This document shows, piece after piece, positions 53,100 through 62,366 of a stretch of DNA of 64,000 bases. The first letter of the stretch is position 1; each line of letters opens with the position of its first letter. The DNA is from Chlorogloeopsis fritschii PCC 6912 (lineage in GTDB: Bacteria; Cyanobacteriota; Cyanobacteriia; Cyanobacteriales; Nostocaceae), in assembly GCF_000317285.1 (NCBI RefSeq), contig NZ_AJLN01000107.1, positions 1-64,000 on the forward strand, written 5' to 3'. The position numbers and the translations under genes were made by a program. The notes below the pieces were generated by a model. That model was given only the letters and a program-made list of their open reading frames with translations, made no database searches and had not been told where the DNA came from.

Positions 53100-53491
53100 T
53101 GAAGCAGGAGGCAGAAGTGACGTTAGATGTGAATTAAAAGGGCAAGCAAAAGCCATATTTTAGAAATCGACCACAGATGGACACAGATAAACACAGATAA
53201 TTTATCCGTGTGCATCTGTGTTTATCTGCGGAAAGTTTGTAGACGCTTTGCGGCTTCCCGTAGGGTGCGCCGGTTTCCGGCGTTAGCGTAGCTCCTCGCG
53301 GAGCGAGGCTCAAAGCTTTCCAAGACAGTGTTCGTTATCATCATAAAATTGGATTTTTTAATCAATCTATCATTTGGCGCTACTCAACGTGAGTTCTACT
53401 AATTCACATTAGGCGTAAGTGATTAAAAATTAAAAATTCAAGGCCAATTTGAAGAACAATCCAAAACCTAAAATATAAAATCTAAAATCGT
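53100..53491. repeat. Repeat-rich gap between permease and ATPase genes
   Basis: The 392-bp gap contains a dispersed ATCTGTG-rich palindromic repeat (53164-53231, beginning AAATCGACCACAGATGG) directly followed by a GC-rich modular repeat (about 53236-53320, with GGCGTTAGCGTAGCTCCT). The insertion separates the ATPase gene from the MacA/permease pair. No gene was recognised. Confidence 0.7.
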
Positions 53492-54157
53492 ATGATTTGG
53501 ATGGAGTCTATCACCAAAACCTACCGCTTAGGAGAAGTGGATGTCCCAGTACTCAAGGGAATTGATTTATCTATTGAGGAAGGAGAATACGTTGCCATTA
53601 TGGGTATGTCGGGTTCCGGTAAATCCACTCTCATGAATATTATTGGCTGTCTCGACCGTCCGACAACAGGGCATTACGTCCTTGAGGGCAGAAACCTGAC
53701 TACCTTTGACGATGATGAGTTAGCGTATATCCGCAATCAACGCATCGGTTTTGTATTCCAACAATTTAATCTTTTGTCGCGGGCGACGGCATTAGATAAC
53801 GTCATGCTACCGATGGTTTATGCCAATGTACCAAAACCACAACGCCGTCAAAGAGCAATTGAAGCCCTAACAAGGGTAGGTTTAGGCGATCGCATTAATA
53901 ACCGTCCCAGCCAATTGTCGGGCGGACAACAACAGCGGGTTGCCATTGCTCGTGCTTTGGTAAATCGACCGGCTTTAGTCTTAGCGGATGAGCCAACAGG
54001 AGCTTTAGACACCACAACTTCCCACGAAGTCATGGAATTGCTAACAGAATTGAATAACCAAGGCATTACGATTGTGATTGTGACTCATGAGCCAGATATT
54101 GCTGCTCAAACAAAACGGACTATTCGTGTTCAGGATGGTTTAGTTGTAGCTGGATAG
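53492..54157 (+). CDS. MacB/LolD-like ABC transporter ATPase
   Basis: This 221-residue ATP-binding subunit has Walker A GMSGSGKST at about 38-46, the Q-loop FVFQQFNLL, signature LSGGQQQRVAIARAL, Walker B LVLADEPTGALD and the H-loop VTHEPD. It is the length of typical LolD/MacB ATPases without extra domains. It powers the MacB-like permease encoded upstream. The ATG at 53492 follows an AT-rich stretch without a strong ribosome-binding site, so expression may be set independently from the permease gene, from which it is separated by repeats. Confidence 0.93.
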   Translation: MIWMESITKTYRLGEVDVPVLKGIDLSIEEGEYVAIMGMSGSGKSTLMNIIGCLDRPTTGHYVLEGRNLTTFDDDELAYIRNQRIGFVFQQFNLLSRATALDNVMLPMVYANVPKPQRRQRAIEALTRVGLGDRINNRPSQLSGGQQQRVAIARALVNRPALVLADEPTGALDTTTSHEVMELLTELNNQGITIVIVTHEPDIAAQTKRTIRVQDGLVVAG

Positions 54158-54177
54158 TGGCGATCGCCCTCCACTCT

Positions 54178-54600
54178 TCAACCATCCAACAACATCAAAT
54201 TTTCAAACGGATACTGATTCTTCCAACGGTAAGCGTTAAAATCTCTAAAATCTATCGATAAAATTCTTCCGTGCCCTAAATGCTCTGCTAAAACTACCAG
54301 CGAAGCATCGGCAAGATCCATTGGCAAGTTTGCATATTGTTCCATCAATTCACAAATGCGTCTGCCATGATGGGGTTGCAAATCAAAAACTGTAATTACT
54401 TCTAAAGATAAGTTATTTATGAAACTTACTTGAGCATGGTTGCCTATCGTAGTGAGGAGTAAGTAGCAAGTTTCAGTAACGACAGCCCAAGTTGTAATTA
54501 AAGGTTCGTTTATATTGGCAAGTATCGCTATTGCCTGAGCGTGATACTGGTCATTTCGATTTGCCAAAGCTAACCAAAACCCCGTATCAACTATAACCAT
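54178..54600 (-). CDS. PIN-domain toxin of a toxin-antitoxin pair (VapC-like)
   Basis: This 140-residue PIN-fold ribonuclease has the conserved acidic residues present: Asp5 in MVIVDTGFW, Glu in AVVTETCYLL, Asp in MDLADASLVVLA and the last Asp in ILSIDFRDF. It should cut tRNA or other RNA when free of antitoxin. Its start overlaps the end of the upstream antitoxin gene by 14 bp, the usual translational coupling. It converges with the ATPase gene. Its exact RNA target cannot be read from the sequence. Confidence 0.88.
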   Translation of the reverse strand: MVIVDTGFWLALANRNDQYHAQAIAILANINEPLITTWAVVTETCYLLLTTIGNHAQVSFINNLSLEVITVFDLQPHHGRRICELMEQYANLPMDLADASLVVLAEHLGHGRILSIDFRDFNAYRWKNQYPFENLMLLDG

Positions 54601-54847
54601 ATTTGGTTTTTAAGTTATCTCTCAAAATAGACTTGTAGTTTACAGATAAACTTGGTTCTGCCTCTCCACAACCAATAAAACCAGTTTCTGTTAGCAATTT
54701 ATGGGGATTCTGTTGCTGGTGCTGAAGCTTTTGATAGTACAAGTCAATAGCAGACTTAATCACATCTGTCACTGCCTGATTGGTTTGCTGTTTAATACAG
54801 GCTAGTTTGCGAGCAGACTCTTCATCTAATCGGGCATTAATTCGCAT
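54587..54847 (-). CDS. Ribbon-helix-helix antitoxin partner of the PIN toxin
   Basis: This 86-residue protein has an N-terminal ribbon-helix-helix DNA-binding domain (MRINARLDEESARKLACIKQQTNQAVTDVIKSAIDLYYQ) like CopG-type antitoxins and a C-terminal tail that would wrap the toxin. ATG at 54847. It overlaps the toxin gene by 14 bp. By analogy with known pairs it represses its own promoter, which would lie in the 48-bp gap to cinA. The sequence TGTCATACATTAGTATGACA around 54859-54878 is an 8-9-bp inverted repeat and a good operator candidate. Confidence 0.85.
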   Translation of the reverse strand: MRINARLDEESARKLACIKQQTNQAVTDVIKSAIDLYYQKLQHQQQNPHKLLTETGFIGCGEAEPSLSVNYKSILRDNLKTKYGYS

Positions 54848-54858
54848 TGTCTTTTCTA

Positions 54859-54878
54859 CTTGTCATACATTAGTATGA
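54859..54878. promoter_or_regulatory. Inverted repeat, candidate operator of the toxin-antitoxin pair
   Basis: TTGTCATAC and GTATGACAA form arms around ATTA just upstream of the antitoxin start. The position and symmetry fit autoregulation by the ribbon-helix-helix antitoxin. Confidence 0.6.
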
Positions 54879-54895
54879 CAAGCTTACCATATTTA

Positions 54896-56143
54896 TTACC
54901 TCGTCAACAACTTCCGTCGCAGCAAATCCAATGCTGTACACGCGCTCAAATGCCGAACAAACGACCGACTTCGCCCTGTACCAAAGCGATATTCAAAACT
55001 TTCCACGCCATTTGGCCCTGCTAAACCGATGTATACTAAACCCACTGGCTTTGTCTGTGTTCCACCACCAGGCCCGGCGATACCAGTGATACTCAATCCC
55101 CAAGAAGTGCCCAGACGCGATCGCACTCCCAATGCCATTTGCTCTGCCACAGTAGTACTTACCGCCCCAAATTTGGCTAAGTCTTCTGGATTAACCCCTA
55201 AAAGCCTCTCTTTTACTGAATTGTCATAGGAAATTATCCCACCCCAAAAGTAATCAGAGCTACCAGATACTTCGGTCAACATCTGCCCCAATCCACCACC
55301 TGTGCAGGATTCTGCAACGGAAAGGGTTTCTCCTGTCTTACGCAAACTATGACCAACTACGGAAGCAAGTGTGTCATCATCAGCACCGTAATAATCCAGC
55401 CCAGCAATTTCTTGAAGTTGTTTTTCTACAGGAGCAATTAACTCTTGTGCCTCGGTTTCCGAAGTAGCTTTGGCAGAAACTCGTAGCTTAACTTCTCCCT
55501 TACTGGCATAGGGTGCAACCGTTGGGTTAGGCAATTTGAGATAGGCAGCAACTTTTTCTGCTAAAGCAGATTCACCAATGCCCCAGAATTTTAACATCCG
55601 GCTGTAGATGATTTCCTTGCCCCAACCCTGGCTTTTTAGATAAGGTACTGCTGTTTCTTCCCACATTCTTTGCATTTCACTCGGTACACCAGGGAAGGTA
55701 AAAATTGTCAATCCAGGACGAGGCTGCCAGATGATACCCGGTGCGGTGCCAGTGGGATTAGGTAAAATTTCTGCTCCTTTGGGTATCAAAGCTTGCTTGC
55801 GGTTACTAGGAGTCATTGTGCGATTGCGCTGTTGGAATTTCCGGGCAATATCCTCAATAATTTCCGGGCGTTCTACCAAGGGGACGCCAAAAACGTCGGC
55901 GATAGTTTCGCAGGTGAGATCGTCAGGTGTAGGCCCAAGTCCACCAGTAAAAATCAGAATTTCTGCTCTTTGACTAGCAATTTCGATCACGTGCTTGAGC
56001 CTTTGTGGGTTGTCTCCTACTACTGTTTGATAGTAGTGAGGAATGCCTAATTTTGCTAGCTCAATTGCCAAATATTGAGAATTGCTGTTGAGTATATTTC
56101 CTAGTAGTAGTTCAGTCCCAACACAAATAATTTCTGCACTCAT
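54896..56143 (-). CDS. cinA: CinA family protein (competence/damage-inducible protein A)
   Basis: This 415-residue two-domain protein has an N-terminal MoCF-like domain (1-170, with GTELLLGNILNSNSQYLA and FTGGLGPTPDD) linked to ADP-ribose pyrophosphatase activity. The C-terminal domain (about 255-410) has NMN-amidohydrolase-type motifs (SVAESCTGGGLGQMLTEVSGSSDYF and GIAGPGGGTQTKPVG). Roles are in NAD recycling and, by tradition, competence. Full length is typical. The order glyA-WecA-like-cinA on the same strand recurs in cyanobacteria, as far as I recall. A palindrome follows the start on the upstream side. Confidence 0.94.
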   Translation of the reverse strand: MSAEIICVGTELLLGNILNSNSQYLAIELAKLGIPHYYQTVVGDNPQRLKHVIEIASQRAEILIFTGGLGPTPDDLTCETIADVFGVPLVERPEIIEDIARKFQQRNRTMTPSNRKQALIPKGAEILPNPTGTAPGIIWQPRPGLTIFTFPGVPSEMQRMWEETAVPYLKSQGWGKEIIYSRMLKFWGIGESALAEKVAAYLKLPNPTVAPYASKGEVKLRVSAKATSETEAQELIAPVEKQLQEIAGLDYYGADDDTLASVVGHSLRKTGETLSVAESCTGGGLGQMLTEVSGSSDYFWGGIISYDNSVKERLLGVNPEDLAKFGAVSTTVAEQMALGVRSRLGTSWGLSITGIAGPGGGTQTKPVGLVYIGLAGPNGVESFEYRFGTGRSRSFVRHLSACTALDLLRRKLLTR

Positions 56144-56187
56144 GAGAATGGGGAATAGGGATTGTTAGTAGTTGGTAGTTGGTAGAT

Positions 56188-56211
56188 ACAGACGCGATTC
56201 ATCGCGTCTGT
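56188..56211. repeat. Hairpin ACAGACGCGAT-TC-ATCGCGTCTGT
   Basis: Perfect 11-bp arms around TC. It is closely related to the palindrome at 4120-4139. GTAGTTGGTAGTTGG-type heptamer repeats flank it on both sides. It lies between cinA and the WecA-like gene. Confidence 0.8.
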
Positions 56212-56261
56212 ACAATTAGTAGTTGGTAGTTGGTTGCTTACCACTAACCACTCCCCAGTAT

Positions 56262-57308
56262 CTATGATTGCCGCGACTGTTTCCAAACTCGCCAGCTAGT
56301 GTAACTGAGCAAGGAGCTAGCGGCAAAAGCGTAAGCAACACCACTAGGTACACCAGCGACAGCCAATGCTAAACTTCCAACCCAGAGTGTTAAAGAGTAA
56401 ATGAATAACACCGTCCTTCTATGGGACAAACCAGCACGTAGCAGTCTATGGTGCAAATGGCTTTTATCTGCCACAAAAGGCGATTTGCCTCGGCGTAGCC
56501 TTGCCAAAATTACCGCTGACATATCCACAATTGGTACTGCTAGAATTAGATAGGGCAATAAAACGGCAGTAACAGCAGCAGTTTTCACTAAACCAATCAC
56601 GCCAACAGATGCTAGGGTAAATCCAATAAAATAAGATCCCCCATCCCCCATAAAGATTTGGGCAGGATTGAAATTGTAACGAAGAAATCCTAAGGTTGCA
56701 CCAGCTAGAGCCGCGGCGATTAAGGCAGCTGGGCTTTGCTGCATAAACAAAGCTACAACCAACATTACCATCGCTGCAATACCAGACACTCCAGCTGCTA
56801 AACCGTCTAATCCATCAATCCAGTTGATCGCATTTACCATTCCCACTAGCCAAATCACTGTGATGGGCAGACTCAACCAATCAAGGTGAATTAACCCTCC
56901 TGTCGGAAGGCTTAAGAAATCTATACTTACGCCTGCTTTCCATGCACCAGCTGCCACGATCGCTTGCATTACTAAACGTGCGATCGGAGATAGGCTTAGT
57001 AAATCATCTGCTAAACCAATGAGAAAAAAACCAATACTGCCCAGAGTAACGCCCCAAATTTGCCATTCTTTATCAGGAGGCTGAACTCCAAATCCGCCCA
57101 GCCACCACACAATTAGTAGAGAGGTTATGGTGCCTGCAAAGATAGAAATTCCTCCCAACCGCACTATTGGGCGTTGATGAACTTTGCGGGAATCGGGCTG
57201 ATCTAAATGTCCACTTTTAATACCAATGTTTTTGACATCTGGCGTAGTCCAAAGAACGACAACAGCAGCAGCAAGGAAAGCGATCAGAGGATAAATCTGA
57301 GCAGGCAT
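56262..57308 (-). CDS. WecA/MraY-like polyprenyl-phosphate glycosyl-1-phosphate transferase
   Basis: This 348-residue integral membrane enzyme with about ten helices transfers a sugar-1-phosphate (probably GlcNAc-1-P) to undecaprenyl phosphate, the first step of surface-glycan synthesis. Seen: Asp-Asp near 101-102 in GLADDLLSL, NAINWIDGLDG at 159-169, the GDGGSYFIGF motif around 220-229, and the basic cytoplasmic loop ADKSHLHHRLLRAGLSHRRT. The HLHHRL motif favours the WecA/TagO group over MraY. It is followed by a hairpin repeat and cinA, and preceded by glyA. Confidence 0.9.
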   Translation of the reverse strand: MPAQIYPLIAFLAAAVVVLWTTPDVKNIGIKSGHLDQPDSRKVHQRPIVRLGGISIFAGTITSLLIVWWLGGFGVQPPDKEWQIWGVTLGSIGFFLIGLADDLLSLSPIARLVMQAIVAAGAWKAGVSIDFLSLPTGGLIHLDWLSLPITVIWLVGMVNAINWIDGLDGLAAGVSGIAAMVMLVVALFMQQSPAALIAAALAGATLGFLRYNFNPAQIFMGDGGSYFIGFTLASVGVIGLVKTAAVTAVLLPYLILAVPIVDMSAVILARLRRGKSPFVADKSHLHHRLLRAGLSHRRTVLFIYSLTLWVGSLALAVAGVPSGVAYAFAASSLLSYTSWRVWKQSRQS

Positions 57309-57419
57309 TTGGATCTTAAATTTAGTTGGTTATGAAATAAAAATATGCCGAGAGGTACTTGTTTTTATATCTACTACATTTTAGGTACGGATCAGTAGGG
57401 GAATTGATACATTTTTTAT

Positions 57420-57477
57420 TTGGGTTTAGCTAATGGCTATTAGCTATTAGCTATTAACCATTAGCTATTAGCAATTC
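57420..57477. repeat. Short tandem TTAGCTA-type repeats downstream of glyA
   Basis: Imperfect tandem units of ATTAGCTATTAGC run between glyA and the WecA-like gene. This is an STRR-type heptamer array. Confidence 0.7.
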
Positions 57478-57478
57478 C

Positions 57479-58762
57479 TTACGCTAAAGCTGGTACAGAG
57501 ATTTCCAAATGGGCGTATAAGGGGAAGCGATCGCACAAAGCTGCCACCCGTCGGCGACAATCTTCGGCAACTGCTTCAGCATCTGGGTTCAACAGGCGAT
57601 CGGCAATAATATTACCAATTTCTGTAAATTCTGCAACTCCCAGACCCCGTGTTGTCATTGCTGGAGAACCTAGCCTTAAACCGCTAGTTACAAAGGGTGA
57701 CTCTGGATCGAAAGGAACAGTATTTTTGTTAGTAGTGACGTTTACATCACTCAAAAACTGTTCTGCCTTCTTACCTGTCAATCCAATGCTACGCAAATCT
57801 ACTAGCATTAAATGGTTATCTGTTCCATTAGATACTAGCTTAAAACCTCGATTTTGCAACTGTGCAGCCAAAGCGCGGGCATTTTCAATTACTTGGGCAG
57901 AATAGGTCTTAAACTCTGGCTTGAGGGCTTCTCCAAAAGATACTGCTTTAGCAGCGATGACGTGTTCTAGCGGCCCACCTTGAGTTCCAGGAAAAACTGC
58001 TTTATCCAATTTTTTACCCAATTCTGGATCGCGGGTCATGATTAAACCACCCCTGGGGCCACGTAAAGTTTTATGAGTAGTTGTTGTTACTACATCACAA
58101 TAAGGCAGGGGATTGGGGTGCAAACCACTAGCAACCAAACCAGCGATGTGAGCAATATCTGCTAGTAAGTATGCGCCAATTTCATCAGCGATACTGCGGA
58201 ATTTTTCAAAATCAATAACACGAGGATAAGCAGAATAACCGCAAATCAGCAGCTTAGGACGCTCCCTTAGCGCCAGCTCCCGAACTTGGTCATAGTCTAA
58301 TTGTTCTGTTTCCCGATCCACACCATAATGAACAACCTTAAACCACTTACCAGACACGTTCACAGGTGAACCGTGGGTAAGATGCCCTCCATGAGACAAG
58401 TCCATGCCCATAATTTTGTCTCCTGGTTCCAAGAGTGTCAAAAACACTGCAAAATTTGCCTGTGCGCCAGAATGGGGTTGAACATTGGCATGAGCAGCAC
58501 CAAACAGTTGTTTGATTCGGTCAATTGCGATCTGTTCAATTTGATCTATGAATTCGCAACCGCCATAATAACGTTTACCGGGTAATCCCTCGGCATATTT
58601 ATTTGTCAGCACTGAACCCTGTGCAGCCAGTACAGCCGCAGAGGTAAAGTTTTCACTAGCAATCAGCTCTAAATGATCGCGTTGGCGCTTTAGTTCTTTG
58701 TTAATTAACTCCGCAACGATCGGATCGGAGGAAGCAAGAAAATCTGAATTATTTAGAGTCAC
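57479..58762 (-). CDS. glyA: Serine hydroxymethyltransferase
   Basis: This PLP enzyme converts serine and tetrahydrofolate to glycine and methylene-tetrahydrofolate. In cyanobacteria it serves one-carbon and photorespiratory metabolism. The 427-residue protein has the PLP lysine Lys231 in [14 protein letters not shown], the HSGAQAN loop at 97-103 and the N-terminal LIASENFTS. All are standard, and the length is typical. ATG at 58762 begins a short leader before the fold. The upstream frame to 58976 is not conserved-looking and overlaps the start, so it was not used. Confidence 0.96.
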   Translation of the reverse strand: MTLNNSDFLASSDPIVAELINKELKRQRDHLELIASENFTSAAVLAAQGSVLTNKYAEGLPGKRYYGGCEFIDQIEQIAIDRIKQLFGAAHANVQPHSGAQANFAVFLTLLEPGDKIMGMDLSHGGHLTHGSPVNVSGKWFKVVHYGVDRETEQLDYDQVRELALRERPKLLICGYSAYPRVIDFEKFRSIADEIGAYLLADIAHIAGLVASGLHPNPLPYCDVVTTTTHKTLRGPRGGLIMTRDPELGKKLDKAVFPGTQGGPLEHVIAAKAVSFGEALKPEFKTYSAQVIENARALAAQLQNRGFKLVSNGTDNHLMLVDLRSIGLTGKKAEQFLSDVNVTTNKNTVPFDPESPFVTSGLRLGSPAMTTRGLGVAEFTEIGNIIADRLLNPDAEAVAEDCRRRVAALCDRFPLYAHLEISVPALA

Positions 58763-59319
58763 TTTCAGCTATCCTTAGGTCAATTTGCACAACAGTTGAT
58801 GTAAAGTACAAGGCAGCAGCGTATAGATTCGAGTCCACAGTCAAGACTCCAAACTCAAGAGTCCAGGATTCAATATTTTTTTGATTATTGACAATTGACT
58901 GATGACTTTTGAGATTTATTTGTCTTGACTGAACTGAATTACCAGACGCAAGCTCGATAAGTGCGTTAATAATCATAACGCTCTTTTCTTAATATCAAGT
59001 ATGAACTATTTCTGATTGCAACTTGTTCTCGTGAATTTATGTATTGGTTTTTACTACAAATTTAAATATCCAACTTACAATAAACTAAAGTCCACTTGGG
59101 TAATTATGCTTGGGTTGCTATCAGCTAAGTTTTTCCAAACTAAGGAAAGGCAGTTAATATAGCAACAGAGAAGATAAGGGATGAGTCGGGATTTTAACGA
59201 AGTCTGTAATTTGTCAACCTAAATCAATTATCTGCTACAGCCCGATCGCCAACCATAGTCAAAACAATTAGCCCAAGAGGAAATATGGGAAACAATTGAG
59301 GAACTACAGGAGGGATTGG
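58763..59319. other. Divergent intergenic region
   Basis: About 560 bp between glyA and a small Cys-containing gene. No RNA gene was recognised. Around 59250-59400 the third frame reads LAQEEIWETIEELQEGLD, which looks coding-like but has no start and stops at 59388, and may be chance or a remnant. Confidence 0.4.
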
Positions 59320-59517
59320 ATGCTAGTGATTTTAATGGAGGATCAAATCCTTGCCCCTCAGCAGGTTTGTCAATCTTGTTTAATGGCTGACAGTAGTGGT
59401 CAACCTCGGTGGCGTCAAGGTCAACTCCGCTGCGGTCATGTACTCCGTAAAATTGCTGAACAGCAGCCTGACCAGTATGAGTGTATGATGGGTTTTCGGA
59501 TTGTTAATATTGAATGA
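59320..59517 (+). CDS. Small Cys-containing protein, possible zinc-binding
   Basis: This 65-residue soluble protein has Cys residues in QVCQSCLM and LRCGHVL, with a fourth in YECMMGF. CxxC and CGH could form a small zinc ribbon. ATG at 59320 is chosen because GGAGG lies 6 nt before it. Upstream TTG at 59296 has no such site. I believe similar short proteins occur in cyanobacteria, but I do not know a function. The next gene (Tic20) starts 88 bp downstream on the same strand and may share the transcript. Confidence 0.6.
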   Translation: MLVILMEDQILAPQQVCQSCLMADSSGQPRWRQGQLRCGHVLRKIAEQQPDQYECMMGFRIVNIE

Positions 59518-59605
59518 ACTGAAATCCCCAAGATGTAAGTAGTTACTTAACTGCGTTATTCTAGGTTCATATGACTATTGCAGTTTAACCATAGGAGAAC
59601 GCAAT

Positions 59606-60085
59606 ATGGCTTGGCGCGGGTCTACAACGGTTAAAGATAGAATTTTTGCTAGCTTGCCTTATTTGTTGCCCTTAATTGGTGTACTTGGATTTGGCTTATA
59701 TTTATTCCAACAATTCCCAGCACTACAAGTGCTATTTGTACCACTTCAACCCGTACTTGTTCTTTACGGTATCTTGGGGCCATATGGAGAACTGATTATT
59801 TTCTTTGCTCTGTTTCTTTTAGTGGTAAGAAACGAAAGAATCAATCACTTTATTAGGTTTAACACATTACAGGCGCTATTATTAAACATTATTGTGTATC
59901 TGTGTGGCATTATTGTGCGCCTTGTAGCGCTTCCTGGTTTAAGTTTTGCACTTCAAACGGTAGCAAGTACTATCTTTATAGGCATAGTAGTCGCAGTCGT
60001 TTATTCCATAGCCCAGTCGTTGTGGGGACGTTACGCAGAAATCCCCGCTATTTCTGATGCTGTGTATATGCAATTACCGCGCTAG
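59606..60085 (+). CDS. Tic20 family membrane protein
   Basis: This 159-residue protein has four membrane helices (about 16-32, 40-72, 86-108, 113-138). It starts with MAWRGSTTVKDRIFASLPYLLPLI and contains NERINHFIRFNTLQALLLNI. These are hallmark segments of Tic20/Ycf60-like proteins, the cyanobacterial relatives of the chloroplast inner-envelope import channel subunit. Its function in cyanobacteria is unknown. GGAG lies before ATG at 59606. Its last 12 bp overlap the 3' end of the oppositely oriented FAH-family gene. Confidence 0.92.
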   Translation: MAWRGSTTVKDRIFASLPYLLPLIGVLGFGLYLFQQFPALQVLFVPLQPVLVLYGILGPYGELIIFFALFLLVVRNERINHFIRFNTLQALLLNIIVYLCGIIVRLVALPGLSFALQTVASTIFIGIVVAVVYSIAQSLWGRYAEIPAISDAVYMQLPR

Positions 60086-60862
60086 CTTTTCACGAGCCAC
60101 CACTTTATTTTCCAGGCGACCTATGCCTTCAATTTCCACCCGGATGCGATCGCCGATGGTTAACGCCCCAACTCCAACAGGTGTACCCGTTAGCACCACA
60201 TCTCCTGGTAAAAGTGTCATGATTTTACTGATATAAGAAACCAGAAAATCTGGAGAAAAAACCATCTGGTCGATAGTCGCAGATTGTACAGGAGTAGCAC
60301 TCTCATTCAAGAAAGTCTGCAACCTGGCTCCGGGGCTTAGTTCGCGGACAATCCACGGGCCTAAAGGACAGAAAGTATCAAATCCTTTAGCTCGCGTCCA
60401 TTGTCCATCTTTTCTTTGTAAATCCCGCGCTGTCACATCATTGGCGATCGTGTAACCCCAAATTTTTGTTTGAGCTTCCTCTGCTGTGCAATCAATAGCG
60501 CGATCGCCTATCACCAAAGCCAACTCTCCTTCGTAGTCTACTCTTTGCGACTGGTACGGATACTGAATTTCTGCCAGAGAAGCAATCACAGAGGTAGGCG
60601 GTTTAAAAAAAAGGAGCGGCTCTATTGGCACTTCACTTTCCATTTCTGCGGCATGATCTGCATAATTTTTCCCTACTGCCACAATTTTTGAAGGGGCGCA
60701 AGGAGCCAAAATTTGGTAATTGTCTGGTTCCAGAATCAAATCGGTAGGTTGACCTTGTAACCAAGGCGGAGCATCTAACACCTGCACCGTCAATGAGAGT
60801 TGTAGTAACCCATAGTAAATCTGTCCTTCTTGATTTTGAACTCGTACATAGCGCTGGGCCAT
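60074..60862 (-). CDS. Fumarylacetoacetate hydrolase (FAH) family protein
   Basis: This 262-residue metal-dependent hydrolase or decarboxylase of 2-oxo-acid-like ring-cleavage products has a central motif VGKNYADHAAEM followed by the metal site DYEGELALVIG (with the E-x-E pair) and NDVTARDLQ, with KGFDTFCPLGPWIV and LTGTPVGVG near the C-terminus. These are the standard FAH-domain motifs. ATG at 60862 (MAQRYVRV) is preferred over the one at 60928, whose added 22 residues do not fit the family. The substrate is unknown. It may act as an acylpyruvase or oxaloacetate decarboxylase. The 3' end overlaps tic20 by 12 bp. Confidence 0.9.
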   Translation of the reverse strand: MAQRYVRVQNQEGQIYYGLLQLSLTVQVLDAPPWLQGQPTDLILEPDNYQILAPCAPSKIVAVGKNYADHAAEMESEVPIEPLLFFKPPTSVIASLAEIQYPYQSQRVDYEGELALVIGDRAIDCTAEEAQTKIWGYTIANDVTARDLQRKDGQWTRAKGFDTFCPLGPWIVRELSPGARLQTFLNESATPVQSATIDQMVFSPDFLVSYISKIMTLLPGDVVLTGTPVGVGALTIGDRIRVEIEGIGRLENKVVAREKLAR

Positions 60863-61096
60863 AACACTGATAAATATTCTACTGTTTGAGATCAAATCAC
60901 CTTTTAAAGTCAATAGTCTATAGTTCACAGATCGTAAACTAATGACTAACTGAATAAATTTAGCTAATTATTAAAATAGAAAACTGGTAAGATTATAATT
61001 CCTTGTTGCTTTAGATGTTGATGGGAATTTGTATTAAAAATAACAATAAGTACCTATTGACATCAGCGACCTTATTGTCCATAAGGAGATGAAATC

Positions 61097-61417
61097 GTGC
61101 AAATAGTTTATGAAACAATGTATATCCTGCGCCCCGACTTGGGAGACGAGCAGGTAGAACAGGCAATTTCTAAATACGAAAACTTGATTCGAGAACAAGG
61201 GGCTGACAACATCCAGATTCAGAATCGCGGCAAACGGCGTTTAGCTTATGAAATTAATAGGCAACGGGATGGTATTTACATTCAAATGAATTACACCGCC
61301 CCTGGAAACATCATCGCTGTTTTAGAACGCGCTATGCGTTTGAGTGAAGAAGTAATTCGCTACTTGACTATTAAGCAACAAGTACAACAATCCCAAGCTT
61401 CCACAGAAGCAGCCTAA
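61097..61417 (+). CDS. rpsF: 30S ribosomal protein S6
   Basis: This 106-residue primary rRNA-binding protein of the 30S platform begins [31 protein letters not shown], followed by [23 protein letters not shown]. Both are diagnostic for S6. The GTG start at 61097 is preceded by AAGGAG with 8-nt spacing. The C-terminal extension is Gln/Ser-rich, and the Glu-tail typical of some S6 proteins is absent. Unlike in many bacteria, no ssb or rpsR follows. It is monocistronic here. Confidence 0.97.
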   Translation: MQIVYETMYILRPDLGDEQVEQAISKYENLIREQGADNIQIQNRGKRRLAYEINRQRDGIYIQMNYTAPGNIIAVLERAMRLSEEVIRYLTIKQQVQQSQASTEAA

Positions 61418-61626
61418 ATTAGGCTAGTGGTTAGTTGTTTCCCAATAACTACTAACTACTAGCTAGATAAAATTGTAAAAAAGTAAAAAAATTTGCATTT
61501 TCCTACTTGCTGATTTCTCCGAGAATGCTAAATTAGCAAGTACTCGGAAGGATTTGCCTAAATTAGCACTTCCGTGTTTTTACTTAAAATATATAAAAAG
61601 TTCTGACATGGGAGCTAGTTGCCACT

Positions 61627-62157
61627 GTGAGCCAAAATGATACATCTACGATCCAAACGCTCTCTATAGAAGTATCGAAGTTGCGCCAAGAATTGCAACT
61701 TCGCGATCAATTAGTACAGCAGTTGTCTCAAGAACTCTTCCGACTAGTGAAGGGTAACACTAACTTTATGCCTCAACCTGAGGTGTCAGAGCGTCATCAA
61801 AGCGAACTCCTGGCTTTACAAGAACAAATACAAGCCGTTGAGGAGCAGCTGACGTTCTACCAAGAGCAAATAGCAACTCGCGATAGTGAAATTTACCAAT
61901 TGCGTCAGTCAGTGCAAGAACTAAGCGATCGCAGCCGAATGTTAGAGCAAGTAGTACAGGAGTTACCTCAAATTTATCGCCGTAAGTTTGAGGAGCGTAT
62001 GGCTCCAGTTAGGGAAAAGGTAGCAATGCTACAACGAGAAAACCGCCAGCTGCAAGCAGAACTGCAAAGTGTGAGTTACCGCCTGGCCCTAAAAACTCGT
62101 ACCGCCTCTCATAGTGGTATCGATCTACCCAACTTTTCGCGCCCAATATCTGGTTAG
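61627..62157 (+). CDS. Coiled-coil protein, unknown function
   Basis: This 176-residue hydrophilic protein has long heptad regions: 9-45 (LSIEVSKLRQELQLRDQLVQQLSQELFRLVKG) and 55-165 (QEQIQAVEEQLTFYQEQIATRDSEIYQLRQSVQELSDRSRMLEQVVQELP and IYRRKFEERMAPVREKV). The start is GTG at 61627. There is no membrane segment. It probably forms a rod-like dimer. I recall a similar Npun-type protein, but no function. It follows rpsF by 210 bp. Confidence 0.75.
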   Translation: MSQNDTSTIQTLSIEVSKLRQELQLRDQLVQQLSQELFRLVKGNTNFMPQPEVSERHQSELLALQEQIQAVEEQLTFYQEQIATRDSEIYQLRQSVQELSDRSRMLEQVVQELPQIYRRKFEERMAPVREKVAMLQRENRQLQAELQSVSYRLALKTRTASHSGIDLPNFSRPISG

Positions 62158-62366
62158 ATTAATATTTTGTCTGTACAAAATGCCTCTAAGCGCCTTGGCT
62201 TAATCAGCATTTTGCACAGTATTTGCCAGTAGCGAGGGATTGAGGTTGTTGATTATGAGTGGTACTTGCAGACAAAATACCACTCTTTTGAGAAGAAATA
62301 ACTATAGCCTTTGTCACTTACCTGCTATAGTCGTTATTTTTTGCATGAATCCACTTGTTGTCTCTG

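Noticed and set aside
58749-58976. 75-codon minus-strand frame upstream of glyA
   Set aside because: It overlaps the glyA start in another frame, its sequence is low in protein-like features, and the region is probably the glyA leader.
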